Assembly: GCA_030710605.1 (NCBI GenBank)
Contig: CP092884.1
Span: 21,247,483-21,311,482 of the forward strand
Source of the DNA: Cordylochernes scorpioides
Lineage: Eukaryota; Arthropoda; Arachnida; Pseudoscorpiones; Chernetidae
DNA length: 64,000 bases
Direction: 5' to 3'
Shown: in pieces, positions 1-9,345 of the stretch
How the letters are laid out: each line of letters opens with the position of its first letter
How positions within the stretch are numbered: position 1 is the stretch's first letter
The notes under the pieces: model-generated
Databases searched by the model: none
What the model saw: only the letters and a program-made list of their open reading frames with translations
Told to the model about the DNA's origin: nothing
Program-made: the position numbers and the translations under genes

Positions 1-2048
1 AAATTTTTGTTTGTATTCTCATAACTTAAAAACATAAGTTTTATCGATTTATTATCCCACTTTTTACGGTTTTCTTTGGGAATATGCATATAAGCATTAC
101 AGCCAAATATTTTATAGTTAGCTACATTAGGCTTTGTGCCAAAGAAAAGTTCATAAGGTGTCGTTCCAGGGGTTTGCTTAGTCGCACTTCTATTTAGAAT
201 ATAAGTTGCTGTGTTACATGCCTCAGCCCAAAAAAATCCTGGAAGATTTCGTGAATTTAGCATGGACCTGGCTGCTTCCACAATCGTACGATTGTCTCTT
301 TCAATACGTCCTATCTGTTCGTGCACATAAGGTGCAGTGAACTCGTGAATTATCCCAAATCTTTTACATAAATCTGCAAAATTATCGCTTTTGAATTCTA
401 GCGCATTATCAGTCCTAAGAACTTTTATCTTATTTCCAGTTTGAGTATAGATTAGAGTAGCATATTCTTTGAATATATCTAGCACATCTGATTTGTTTTT
501 AATAAAATAAATATGGCGATAACCACTAAAGTAATCTTTAAATAAGCAGAAATACAGATATTTACTTAATGATTGAGTCTGCATTGGGCCACAAATATCA
601 GCATAAATAAACTCACCTAGCTGGTAGTTTTTGCCATCTGAGGGATAGCACGACTTTCTATGGGCTTTTCCAAGTTGGCATCCTTCACAGAAGAAAAAAT
701 CTCCCTCTAAATCTTGAGGCTGCAGACCATCCACCAATCCTTTGGTCGCCATCTCTCGAAGTGTAGCAACTGGAAGATGCGCAAGTCTCTCGTGCCACAA
801 CTGAAGCTTGTTCTCGCTGGTGATGTAGCCTTGTGATGATGACGTAACCTTGAAGAGCATCCTGTAGAGGCCGTCATGACGCACTCCTACGGCTTTTAGG
901 TCATTATCCATGAAGATCTGTAGCTTGTCATGTTTGATAATGACGTTGAATCCTCTTCTTGTGGACGTAGAAAGGCTATACAAATTTTTCTTTAGTTGCG
1001 GCGAGTAGAGCACATTTCTTATGTACGTATTGTACCATCCACCGTCGACGTAGGCTTGAATCTCGATGTCTCCCATGCCTTCTGCAAGTAGTGTCGAGTT
1101 GTCTCCCAAGTAGATTGGATGATCACTGGTGAACGGCGTGTAGGTCTTGAACCACTCTCGTCGAAATGTCATGCTGCAGCTTGCACCGCTGTCAGCATAC
1201 CAAATATCATTGGGCTCTACTTGATTATCGCACAAAATAAGTCCATAATCACTTGAACTTCCTTTTGAATCATGAAGATTTTTGGATTTATTTTTCTCAT
1301 TAGCTAATCTTTTTCTACATTCGCGGCTCCAATGTCCAATTTTGTGACAATAGTGGCATTTAGTGTTCTTCTTGGCATCTTGAAAAGAACGTTGTGTATC
1401 TTTAGGCTTCGTTCCTGCTTGCCTGTGTAATAAGGCCTCATCTTGTTTAGAAGAACCGCTTTGTTGATTCCTTGTTTCTTCAATCAAAAGTCTTGCAGTT
1501 AAATTGTTAAGAGTTTGAGCTTTCGGATCTAACGATTCCCACGCTGCAACAAAGTAGCGCATACTCGAAGGCAAAGTATTTAAAATTTTTGCTACCTTTT
1601 GATCTTCCGTTATGGTTCCGCCCATTTGTGAAATTTGTGCAGAAATATTTTCAATTTTTGCTATGTAATCACTTATTGTTTCCGATGTCAATCGTGCATC
1701 GAAGAATTGTTGCCAAAGTAGGCCAATAGTAAATTCGGATTTTTGTTCATGAATAGCAAGTAATTTCTGCCACATTTGTGAAGCGGAAGTACAGTTCATC
1801 AGGGGCTGAAGAAACTTTAATTCGATTGCCTGTGATAATAACATCCTTGCCTTAACGTCCTTTGATTTCCAATTCTGTAGTGAACTTTCAGAGTTACTGT
1901 CGGAGGAAACAACATTCGGCTTTATTTCTAAGCCTTCCAATAATTCTAGTAATTTTTGTTGTTCCAAAAGAAGCCTGAATTGGAATTTCCATAGTGAAAA
2001 GTTTTCACCATTAAAAACTTTAATCCTTGAAAGACAATCTTCGCTCAT
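1..2048 (-). CDS. Copia-type Gag-Pol polyprotein, 3' end beyond window (Copia element A)
   Basis: I translated the minus strand from the ATG at 2048-2046 and found no stop in 682 codons to the left edge. Order: UBN2/Gag-like N-terminus; CCHC knuckle near residue 229 (CHYCHKIGHWSREC); aspartic protease DSGAS near 285; integrase HH-CC (LWHERLAH, CEGC) near 425-460; integrase core with D in YADICG (~483), D in RTDNALEF (~545) and E in GRIERDN (~581), a D-E spacing of about 36. It ends just after the conserved post-integrase stretch KIFGCNAYMHIP. RT and RNase H would lie beyond the edge. All catalytic residues seen are present, so this is a young copy. PBS and LTR lie immediately upstream. In the family the polyprotein forms virus-like particles, cleaves itself and integrates cDNA. 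Confidence 0.93.
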   Translation of the reverse strand, partial: MSEDCLSRIKVFNGENFSLWKFQFRLLLEQQKLLELLEGLEIKPNVVSSDSNSESSLQNWKSKDVKARMLLSQAIELKFLQPLMNCTSASQMWQKLLAIHEQKSEFTIGLLWQQFFDARLTSETISDYIAKIENISAQISQMGGTITEDQKVAKILNTLPSSMRYFVAAWESLDPKAQTLNNLTARLLIEETRNQQSGSSKQDEALLHRQAGTKPKDTQRSFQDAKKNTKCHYCHKIGHWSRECRKRLANEKNKSKNLHDSKGSSSDYGLILCDNQVEPNDIWYADSGASCSMTFRREWFKTYTPFTSDHPIYLGDNSTLLAEGMGDIEIQAYVDGGWYNTYIRNVLYSPQLKKNLYSLSTSTRRGFNVIIKHDKLQIFMDNDLKAVGVRHDGLYRMLFKVTSSSQGYITSENKLQLWHERLAHLPVATLREMATKGLVDGLQPQDLEGDFFFCEGCQLGKAHRKSCYPSDGKNYQLGEFIYADICGPMQTQSLSKYLYFCLFKDYFSGYRHIYFIKNKSDVLDIFKEYATLIYTQTGNKIKVLRTDNALEFKSDNFADLCKRFGIIHEFTAPYVHEQIGRIERDNRTIVEAARSMLNSRNLPGFFWAEACNTATYILNRSATKQTPGTTPYELFFGTKPNVANYKIFGCNAYMHIPKENRKKWDNKSIKLMFLSYENTNKN

Positions 2049-2164
2049 CTTCTTTGTCTTGGAATCGGCCAACGAAAAAAAGAAACTAGGGTTATGGTTG
2101 GCGGTTGACGCCTAAACTTCGAGCAAAACAAAGGCTTACTCACTGCTGGCGGTTAATCCTTTTA

Positions 2165-2195
2165 GGCGCAGTGGAAGCGTGCTGGGCCCATAACC
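2165..2195 (-). other. Copia A primer-binding site matching initiator tRNA-Met
   Basis: Read on the plus strand, these 31 bases match, as I recall it, the D arm to anticodon loop of animal initiator tRNA-Met (core GTGCTGGGCCCATAACC). The minus-strand element is therefore complementary to an internal part of that tRNA, as in Drosophila copia, which primes from a tRNA-iMet half. The site directly abuts the LTR end at 2196. The match is longer than the roughly 15 bases usual for copia. Confidence 0.8.
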
Positions 2196-2412
2196 TGTTG
2201 AAGTTTGAGATTGAATCAAGGAATAAAAGGATTATTTATTAAACAAAGTAACTTAAAACAATATGTTAAAGTAGCAAAATTTTAAAGGCAAGTATATATA
2301 GGAAGGCGAGAGACAAAAGACTATATATATTGACGTCGACCGCAGCGCCGCCGCGGCCGTTGATTGGTCGATCCCCAATGCTCCACGCCAATTTTTGATC
2401 GCTATTCCAACA
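2196..2412 (-). repeat. 5' LTR of Copia element A (217 bp)
   Basis: On the minus strand it starts TGTTGGAATAGC and ends CTTCAACA, the TG...CA ends typical of Copia LTRs. It holds TATATATA stretches and an AATAAA-like signal. Inside lies the PBS. Outside, the sequence continues as a unit of the ~157-bp satellite, so the element inserted into the satellite. The 3' LTR is outside the window, so the target duplication (AGTGT side visible) cannot be confirmed. Confidence 0.8.
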
Positions 2413-2816
2413 AGTGTATACGATAATTTAACCTTTTATCGTTATTTAACTTTATGTCTAGTGTACACATTGATTTTTTTCTCAATATCTCAGTTTCACA
2501 CGATAAAAGAAATGATCTCGTTATTTTAACCATTCAATTTCACGAGTCGAAAAAGGTACTTTATGCTTTAGTGTATACGATATTTTTAACCTTTATTGTT
2601 ATTTTAAATTTTATGTCTAGTGTACACATTAATTTTTTTTTTCAATTTCTCAGTTTCACACGATAAAAGAAATATCGTTATTTTTAACCATTCAGTCCCA
2701 CGAGTTGGAAAAGGTATTTTATACTTTAGTGTATACGATAATTTTAACCTTTTATTGTTATTTAACTTTATGTCTAGTGTACACATTGATTTTTTTTTAA
2801 TTTCTCAGTTTCACAC
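2413..2816. repeat. ~157-bp satellite, left block (about 2.5 units)
   Basis: Tandem units carry the landmark CACACGATAAAAGAAAT at 2497, 2657 and 2812 (spacing 160 and 155) and TTTATGTCTAGTGTACAC at about 2454, 2611 and 2768. The array continues at 5882 after the Copia B insertion. The small open frames in this stretch are satellite artefacts. Confidence 0.9.
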
Positions 2817-3025
2817 TGTTGTATTCCAATTGATTACACACAGCGCTCAACGTTAATTATACTTTAATTAACTATAAGGTAAAGGGAATATATATAGATT
2901 AAAAGTAAACACACATGGAGAGAAGGAACATGGCGATGGCAACGCCGCAGGTAGGGTTACATCAACAGGAAGTGAGTCAGCTCTAGTGTTACCGAAGCCA
3001 ACCGTCCGCCGCCAGGGTTCCAGCA
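2817..3025 (-). repeat. 3' LTR of Copia B with adjacent polypurine tract
   Basis: On the minus strand it runs from TGCTGGAACCC to GGAATACAACA. Just upstream in the element (3026-3041, minus GAGGGAGGAGAT) lies the purine-rich tract expected to prime plus-strand synthesis. The sequence is identical to the 5' LTR. Confidence 0.92.
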
Positions 3026-3052
3026 ATCTCCTCCCTCGAAGTGACCTCCTAT

Positions 3053-5557
3053 TCATGGATCACTTCGCCGCTTAAGAGTCTCGAACGATGAAGTTCGTGC
3101 AGGTTTCTCCCCAGTGGCTTGGTCAAAATGTCCGCTAGGTTTCTTCCACTTATTTACTTCAGTACTGAGGAGTTCAGTTGAGTTCTGAGCATTTCTCTGG
3201 TTCCTTAGGATCATTGGATGAGATCGATTAGGAGAAGGCTTCACAGTATCTTCATTATGGCCGTCCTCTTCTGTAGGTATCACGTCTTCTTGATCTAATA
3301 AAAACACTGGATTCTCTTCAATCTCCCGTTGAGTCCCATAGCTGTAGTGTTCAACTGATGGAAGCACCTCCCGGTTGCTGTTGTTCCTCGATACATCACT
3401 CTCTTTGAAGACACAGTCCCGAGATTCCACCACTTTCTTCATCTCAGGAATCCACACTCTGTAGCCACGTCCTCTGAGTGCATATCCCACAAGGTTACCT
3501 TTGACAGCTCTTCTTTCGAGTTTGGATTTACGGACTTGTCCTGGAATATGGACAAATACTTGACAGCCAATAGCTCTTAGGTGTTTAAGACTAGGCTTGT
3601 TCCCTGTCCACAGTTCATATGGCGTGCTTTCACCATTGTGATTGTTGAGAACTCTGTTTCTGACATAGGCTGCGGTGTAAGTCAGCTCCGCCCAGGAAGC
3701 CTTTGGCAAACCACTTCCAGATATAGTGCTCCTGACAAGATCTAGGAGTGTCCTATTCATTCTTTCTGCCACACCATTCTGTTGAGGTGTATACGTCATA
3801 GTGTGTTCATGAACTATTCCGGCGCTCGTGCAGAAAGTGTCCCATTCTTTGGAACAAAATTCCAAGCCATTATCCGTACGTATTCGTTTTAGTTTCCGGC
3901 TGGTTTGTTTCTCAGATTCTTGAATCCACTCTTTGACTTTTCCCAGGGTTTCGCCTTTGTTTTTCAGGAAAAATACACTTGTATATCTCGTAGATTCATC
4001 AATGATGGTTAAGACGTACTTGGCTCCTCCCCAGCTCAATACGTCGAGTGGACCCATCAAGTCCGCATGCACCAAGTCCAACGGCATGATTTCTTTTTCC
4101 TCCTTGTGTGAGTGTTGAAGGAATGGCAGACGGTAAGACTTGCCGATCAAGCAGTCTTCGCACTTTTCTGGCTTTGCCGGGCTGCAATCAAGTCCTCTTA
4201 CGCTTTGGTTCTTGGCCATCTTTGCTATCGTATATGCATTTACATGCATCAGCCTTTTGTGCCAAAGTTCCAGTGTAAGCTCTTCCTTGCATTCAGATGC
4301 AAGAGAAACACGATCATTCTGATCTATCGGAGAGGATGGAGTAGTCTGGACGTAGTAAAGTCTACCCAACTTCTTTCCCTCTATCAAGAGTTTACCTTTC
4401 ATGTCCATAATGTGGCAACCATTCTTATTGAAGACAACTTTTCTACCGTTTTCTATCATTTGGAGCACAGACAGAACACTGTGACGCATATCTGGAACAT
4501 ACAAGGTGTTCTGGGCAACCATTTTGCTGGCATCTCCCTTGTGTCCAACAATATTGGCACTGACAGTACCGATACCACATGCTTCTATAGAAGACCCATT
4601 CGCAACAGTGATGGAACTCATATTGCTTGTGCACTCTTTCAGACATGTGAAGTAATCTCTCTTGGGAGTCATATGGTGCGTCGCTCCAGAATCTATTATC
4701 CAGGTCTCGGCGGTAGCTCCAAACAAAGTGTTGCACATTGCCGACATATTTACGCCTTTGTTTTGGTCAAACCTCTTTGGTCTTTGTTCATTATTTCCTT
4801 TCTTCCTGCATTCCCTTGCATAATGGCCTTTACCTCCACATTTGAAACAAACAACCTTTGCTTTAAATTGTTTTTCGGTTTCAATGGGCTTCGAAGAGGC
4901 ATTAACGACCATGGCACCCACATCTTTTGGTAGATTTGACGAACGCCTTTCTGCTTCTGCCAACAGCCGTCTTTTAACTGTAGCGGTCGTGAAGTCTGAA
5001 TCAGGCAAGTTACATATGGTTGAGACAACGGTGTCCCAATCCTCTGGTAATCCACCCAAAAGAACCATAGCCAAATCGCCATCATCAATTTTGTCGCCAA
5101 TTTGGGCCAGTTCGTTTACAATGTGGTTTATCTTCCCCATATACCCTTCCATATTGCTGTGCTGAGTCAACCTTTCGCCATATAACTGCCTTCTTAGTTG
5201 TACGGCTCGATATCTACTATCCTTTGGTGCGTATAATTTTTCCAGTTCCTCCCAGACCTCTTTCGGAGTATTCAAATGTTGAACATGCAATTGTTGTTCA
5301 TCATTAATCCCGAGGCAAATTTTTGCAAACGCCTTACCCTCCCGTGACAAAAAAAGTTTTGTTGCAACAAGGTCACTAGGGTCAGGCTTAGCCTCTCCTG
5401 GATTGATCAAACTCCACAAATCGTTTTCGATTAGAACGAGTTTCATCTGGAAGCTCCAGCTGGAGTAATTAGCACCATTTAATTTTGTAATCGTCGTGTT
5501 TGCCATTTTACAAAATATTTGGTAAGTAGAAAAAAAAAGGATGTTCCAAGTAATCAA
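3053..5557 (-). CDS. Copia B Gag-protease-integrase polyprotein (RT absent)
   Basis: An 834-aa intact frame. Domains in order: Gag/UBN2 N-terminus (KLNGANYSSWSFQMKLVL, residues ~25-45); CCHC knuckle CFKCGGKGHYAREC near 236; protease DSGATHHMT near 288; GAG_pre-integrase LWHKRLMHVNAY and CEDCLIGK near 430-470; integrase core with D (HADLMGPL, ~498), D (RTDNGLEF, ~560) and E (NGVAERMNR, ~597). After the post-integrase region (CQVFVHIPGQ...) the frame runs through an acidic linker and stops where RT should begin. A normal Copia polyprotein is about 1400 aa, so some 1.5 kb is missing, yet the remaining frame is clean. It could supply Gag, protease and integrase while borrowing RT in trans. Confidence 0.93.
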   Translation of the reverse strand: MITWNILFFSTYQIFCKMANTTITKLNGANYSSWSFQMKLVLIENDLWSLINPGEAKPDPSDLVATKLFLSREGKAFAKICLGINDEQQLHVQHLNTPKEVWEELEKLYAPKDSRYRAVQLRRQLYGERLTQHSNMEGYMGKINHIVNELAQIGDKIDDGDLAMVLLGGLPEDWDTVVSTICNLPDSDFTTATVKRRLLAEAERRSSNLPKDVGAMVVNASSKPIETEKQFKAKVVCFKCGGKGHYARECRKKGNNEQRPKRFDQNKGVNMSAMCNTLFGATAETWIIDSGATHHMTPKRDYFTCLKECTSNMSSITVANGSSIEACGIGTVSANIVGHKGDASKMVAQNTLYVPDMRHSVLSVLQMIENGRKVVFNKNGCHIMDMKGKLLIEGKKLGRLYYVQTTPSSPIDQNDRVSLASECKEELTLELWHKRLMHVNAYTIAKMAKNQSVRGLDCSPAKPEKCEDCLIGKSYRLPFLQHSHKEEKEIMPLDLVHADLMGPLDVLSWGGAKYVLTIIDESTRYTSVFFLKNKGETLGKVKEWIQESEKQTSRKLKRIRTDNGLEFCSKEWDTFCTSAGIVHEHTMTYTPQQNGVAERMNRTLLDLVRSTISGSGLPKASWAELTYTAAYVRNRVLNNHNGESTPYELWTGNKPSLKHLRAIGCQVFVHIPGQVRKSKLERRAVKGNLVGYALRGRGYRVWIPEMKKVVESRDCVFKESDVSRNNSNREVLPSVEHYSYGTQREIEENPVFLLDQEDVIPTEEDGHNEDTVKPSPNRSHPMILRNQRNAQNSTELLSTEVNKWKKPSGHFDQATGEKPARTSSFETLKRRSDP

Positions 5558-5580
5558 AGGAAATTTGTTTACTCACGTTT

Positions 5581-5671
5581 TAGGCTTCACGCTTCTTCAG
5601 TCTGACGTTTTAAGTCTTGTGCTTTTTCAGTTTCACCTTTTAATCCTTGCGCTTCTTCAGTCTCATAATCT
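5581..5671 (-). other. Copia B leader: 30-bp triplicated block ending in a tRNA-Met-like PBS
   Basis: Three exact-length 30-bp units (5581, 5611, 5641) share the core GCTTCTTCAGT. The third contains TCAGTCTCATAATCT (5657-5671, plus strand), one base from the LTR. This 15-mer matches the anticodon stem-loop of elongator tRNA-Met (CAU anticodon in CTCATAA) as I recall it, so the minus-strand RNA would be complementary to that tRNA. The other two units look like degenerate copies of the PBS block. Confidence 0.65.
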
Positions 5672-5672
5672 T

Positions 5673-5881
5673 TGTTGTATTCCAATTGATTACACACAGC
5701 GCTCAACGTTAATTATACTTTAATTAACTATAAGGTAAAGGGAATATATATAGATTAAAAGTAAACACACATGGAGAGAAGGAACATGGCGATGGCAACG
5801 CCGCAGGTAGGGTTACATCAACAGGAAGTGAGTCAGCTCTAGTGTTACCGAAGCCAACCGTCCGCCGCCAGGGTTCCAGCA
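5673..5881 (-). repeat. 5' LTR of Copia B (209 bp)
   Basis: Same sequence as 2817-3025 by eye, with TG...CA ends. CACAC follows at 5882-5886, completing the target duplication. Zero differences over 209 bp indicates a recent insertion or recent gene conversion. Confidence 0.93.
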
Positions 5882-6480
5882 CACACGATAAAAGAAATGA
5901 TCGTTATTTTTAACCATTCAATTTCACGAATCGAAGAAGGTACTTTATGCTTTAGTGTATACGATAATTTTAACCTTTTTATTGTTATTTAACTTTATGT
6001 CGAGTGTACACATTAATTTTTTCCCCAATTTCTCAGTTTCACACGATAAAAGAAATATCGTTATTTTTAACCATTCAGTCCCACGAGTTGAAAAAGGTAT
6101 TTTGTGCTTTAGTGTATACGATCATTTTAACCTTTTATTGTTATTTAACTTTATGTCTAGTGTACACATTGATTTTTTTTCAATTTCTCAGTTTCACACG
6201 ATAAAGAAATGATCGTTATTTTTAACCACTCAATTTCACGAATCGAAAAAGGTATTTTATGCTTTAGTGTATGCGATAATTTTAACCTTTTATTATTATT
6301 TTTAACTTTATGTCTAGAGTACACATTATTTTTTTTCCAATTTCTCAGTGTGACACGATAAAAGAAATGATCGTTATTTTTCTGAGCTTAGCGTATACAT
6401 TATTCTAACCTTACAATTTTTCGAGTTAAATAGAAACATTTTATGTGGTTGGTGTGTACCACATTTTAATTCTAAGTTTC
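5882..6480. repeat. ~157-bp satellite, right block (about 4 units, decaying at the end)
   Basis: Landmark CACACGATAAAAG recurs at 5882, 6040, 6195 and (as GACACGATAAAAG) 6352, a spacing of 155-158. Units diverge after about 6370. Continuous with the left block before the Copia B insertion. Confidence 0.88.
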
Positions 6481-6789
6481 AAGTGTTGGAGAAATAATTT
6501 CTTCCTTTTGTATGGATCCTGAAATATTGGGACGCTAGCTTAGGCCTAGGAACAATGCTTTCTCAGAAACCTGAGAATTTCCCACGAGTTCCAAATTTGG
6601 AGTCCTTAGGGACGAACACATGTGTCCCCCCTCCTGCTAACACGTGTGCATGGGGGGCGGAGAAGGGAGGTATTTTTGGGGTGGACATGGGAAAACACAT
6701 GTGGGCGTTCCAAGGTGGGAGGTAGAAAAACAACTAGCAGCTCAGTTCACTGCCAGCATCTGAGTTGAAAGGTTAGTTTTTGCTATCCT
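6481..6789. other. Unassigned single-copy stretch
   Basis: Between two tandem arrays. Includes a locally G-rich part with two related motifs (ACACATGTGTCCCCCC, ACACGTGTGCATGGGGGG at ~6610-6660). No coding frame or recognisable element. Confidence 0.4.
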
Positions 6790-7680
6790 CCCCGCTCTTG
6801 CGGGAAGGTTTCACGTCTTAAATATTCCATCTTCCTTTTGTTTTTCACCATTACCTTCTTAATTGTAAAAATCAATGCGACTTATTTCATACTACGGTTT
6901 AATAATTTTTATTTTTTTCAATTATTTCCATCCAACAGAATTTCCACTCGATAAGTCTAAAGATATTTTGAATTTGTTAGAATGTTCTCTTAGTTATCTC
7001 TTATCTTTATAGTACTTAACGTTATCAATATAATAATTCGAAGCATTTATTTTCTTATCTAATGTGCATTGTCATGCGATTTGTTTAATTTATAAATGTC
7101 ATCAATTATATTTCTGTATTTAAGGCTTCACGCTTTAAATATTACATCTCCTTTTAGTTCTTCACCATTATTTTTCTTTTCACACTGTAAGTTCAATATG
7201 ACTTGTACTATTGTATTTCATGGTTTAATGATTTATTTCAAATACTTTATCCAACAAAATTTCCGCTCGATAAGTCTGAAGATATTTTTTTTTTTGGGTT
7301 TGTCAAATTGTGCCTTTTTTTTGGTTCTCTTTTATCTTTATAATATTTAACGTCATCAATATAATAATTCGAAGCATTTATTTTCTTATCTAATGTGCAT
7401 TGTCATGCGATTTGTTTAATTTATAAATGTCTTCAATTATGTTTCTGTATTTAAGGCTTCACGCTTTAAATATTACATCTCCTTTTAGTTCTTCACCATT
7501 ATTTTTCTTTTCACACTGTAAGTTCAATATGACTTGTACTATTGTATATCATGGTTTAATGATTTATTTCAAATACTTTATCCAACAAAATTTCCGCTCG
7601 ATAAGTCTGAAGATATATTTTTTTTTAATTTGTTAAATTGTGCCCTTTGTTCTCTCTTATCTTTATGTAATGATCATTTT
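6790..7680. repeat. 331-bp tandem repeat, about 2.7 units
   Basis: The block GGCTTCACGCTTTAAATATT starts at about 7125 and again at about 7456. A more diverged first unit begins near 6800. Units 2 and 3 are nearly identical. The paired open frames near 7096 and 7427 come from this periodicity and are not genes. Confidence 0.85.
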
Positions 7681-8928
7681 TATATGTAACAGTAGTACAA
7701 ATCCCGGTGGTGTACACGAGATAAAACAGTATTTTGATTTTTTATTTTATTAACCTTATATGAATGTGCATTTTTCTTTTTTTTCCACAAAAAAAAAGGT
7801 CTTAGGTAAAATTTCCAAGATTCTATTTTCTGAAACATTTTTTTTTTTTGATGAGGACAAATAAAAACATCTCGATAGTATTTGATTACAGTGAATGGTT
7901 GCCAGCAGAGGGCATGATGAAATTCCATAGAAATTTAGGCCAGTCATATGTTTAGCTTTTGTTTTTCTTCATAATTTTGAATCGTTATAAAGCAAAGAAA
8001 GGTGGACAGCAAGATATATCCTGATAGCTGGATGTGTATCTATATCAAAGGGAGTAGTTATTCCGTTTAATGAGGATTACAATAATCATCGAATATTAAC
8101 AAATTATCTTTGGTAGAGAGAGAGATTCGGACAACTGTTTTTAAAGATTTGAACAACTAAATAGTACAATTTTTTTTTCGGTCATCTTTGATTGAATTTT
8201 TTTTTTGCATGTGTCACGCACATTACAAATAATTACCGCACATAATTTTATCTCTCCCATTTATAGGTGTATTTATATTTTATTATTTAGTTATTTTCGT
8301 ATCCAATTTAATGGCGATTTTATAGTATGATAATCCATATTACAGAATTTAGTGAGGAAGGTTTTCCTTTTTAATGAAAGTGGTGAAATTTGTTGTTTCT
8401 TTTCTTTAACTCCAGCCAAAGAACGAAATCATTTTTTTTAATCTGCGTCCTTTGGAAATTAATGACTCTATTTCGAAATAAGAACTTAGCAGTTTACCAG
8501 ATATGTGGTTATAGATAACCTTAGATAAACAGAGATAGAGAGTATTGCACCTCGTGTATGTTTACACTTGACTGGTTTGATAAGCCCTTCCAGAAGCCCT
8601 TATCTACCCCACCACCTTCAGAGTATTTGGCAGCAGAAGCCAGTAACAAAAGAAAGGATTATAGCACCACAACAGACCTAAAACCCGTTTCGACATCGGC
8701 TTTCGTAATTTTATGAAATGTGGCATCAGACATTGGTAACCAGTAGCAAAGACTACATTTCTGGGGGTCGGGAATAGGCCTTGAAGACTAAGGAGGGTAT
8801 CTTGCGTAGTCTTGAACTGTGGATGTCGGAGCATGTAATTTTGCCTACAATATTGTACATTTATAAATAGGATTTAAAGATACTTGCGAAGGTGGACGTG
8901 AGTGAAGAACGACATAAAACATAATATC
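7681..8928. other. No gene or clear repeat seen
   Basis: AT-rich with poly-A/T runs and short chance frames only. The target copy CCGAT of the BEL element lies at the right edge (8929-8933). Confidence 0.4.
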
Positions 8929-8933
8929 CCGAT

Positions 8934-9242
8934 TGTTAAAAGTCGTAACATACTATATGTAAATATATCTTTTGAATGTATAACTGGAAATGTAGATTTT
9001 CTATTGAATGTGTGAATTATTATTATGTAAATTTCCCTTTGTATATAACTTAGCCGTGTTGTTGAAATAAACGAGTTTCTTAGTAGAGCGAGAGCTTCTG
9101 CATGTGTAGCCGCTGTTTTTTGTCTTCGTTATTTCCTTTCTGGCTTGATCACCTGAGGCAGCCCAAACTACATCAAAACTTTAGGTCAAAGTTTTACTTG
9201 TTAAGAGGAGGTTTCTTCAATCTGACCTCGCGTACCTTAACA
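8934..9242 (+). repeat. 5' LTR of the BEL element
   Basis: Contains TATATAAC and an AATAAA signal (TTGAAATAAACGAG, about 9064). The 3' LTR copy differs at three sites (T/A after AACATAC, A/G in CTGCATGTG, T/G in CGCTGTT). TG...CA ends are intact. Confidence 0.9.
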
Positions 9243-9247
9243 TTTAA

Positions 9248-9264
9248 TGGCGTCCCCGGTGGGC
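9248..9264 (+). other. BEL element primer-binding site
   Basis: TGGCGTCCCCGGTGGG starts five bases after the LTR. TGG at the start is the usual complement of a tRNA CCA end. I could not assign the tRNA with confidence. Confidence 0.55.
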
Positions 9265-9345
9265 TGCATCGGCTGGTCAAGTTGAGAAAAATCCTGCAGA
9301 GCCTGGGAATCAAGGAACTCGTGCTCAGGAAAAAGAGCTCAGTGA

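Larger units (their letters stand above)
2817..5881 (-). mobile_element. Copia element B, complete, lacking RT/RNase H
   Basis: A 3065-bp LTR retrotransposon. Two 209-bp LTRs (2817-3025, 5673-5881) are identical in my base-by-base reading. The 5-bp target duplication CACAC flanks it at 2812-2816 and 5882-5886, inside a satellite unit whose uninterrupted form (TTTCACACGATAAAAG) is seen nearby. The internal part holds a PBS, one long ORF (Gag, protease, integrase) and a purine tract, but no reverse transcriptase or RNase H. It therefore looks like a recently mobilised, non-autonomous derivative needing a helper. Confidence 0.93.

Noticed and set aside
4112-4933. 273-codon plus-strand open frame
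   Set aside because: It is antisense to the Copia B polyprotein, whose frame has clear domains; the plus frame has no recognisable motif.
7096-7636. Two similar small ORFs as a gene pair
   Set aside because: They are two units of a 331-bp non-coding tandem repeat.
8604-8834. 76-codon minus-strand frame containing GAAACGGG after a CTGATG string, as a third hammerhead family
   Set aside because: CTGATGCC breaks the CUGANGA core and no suitable stem II forms.
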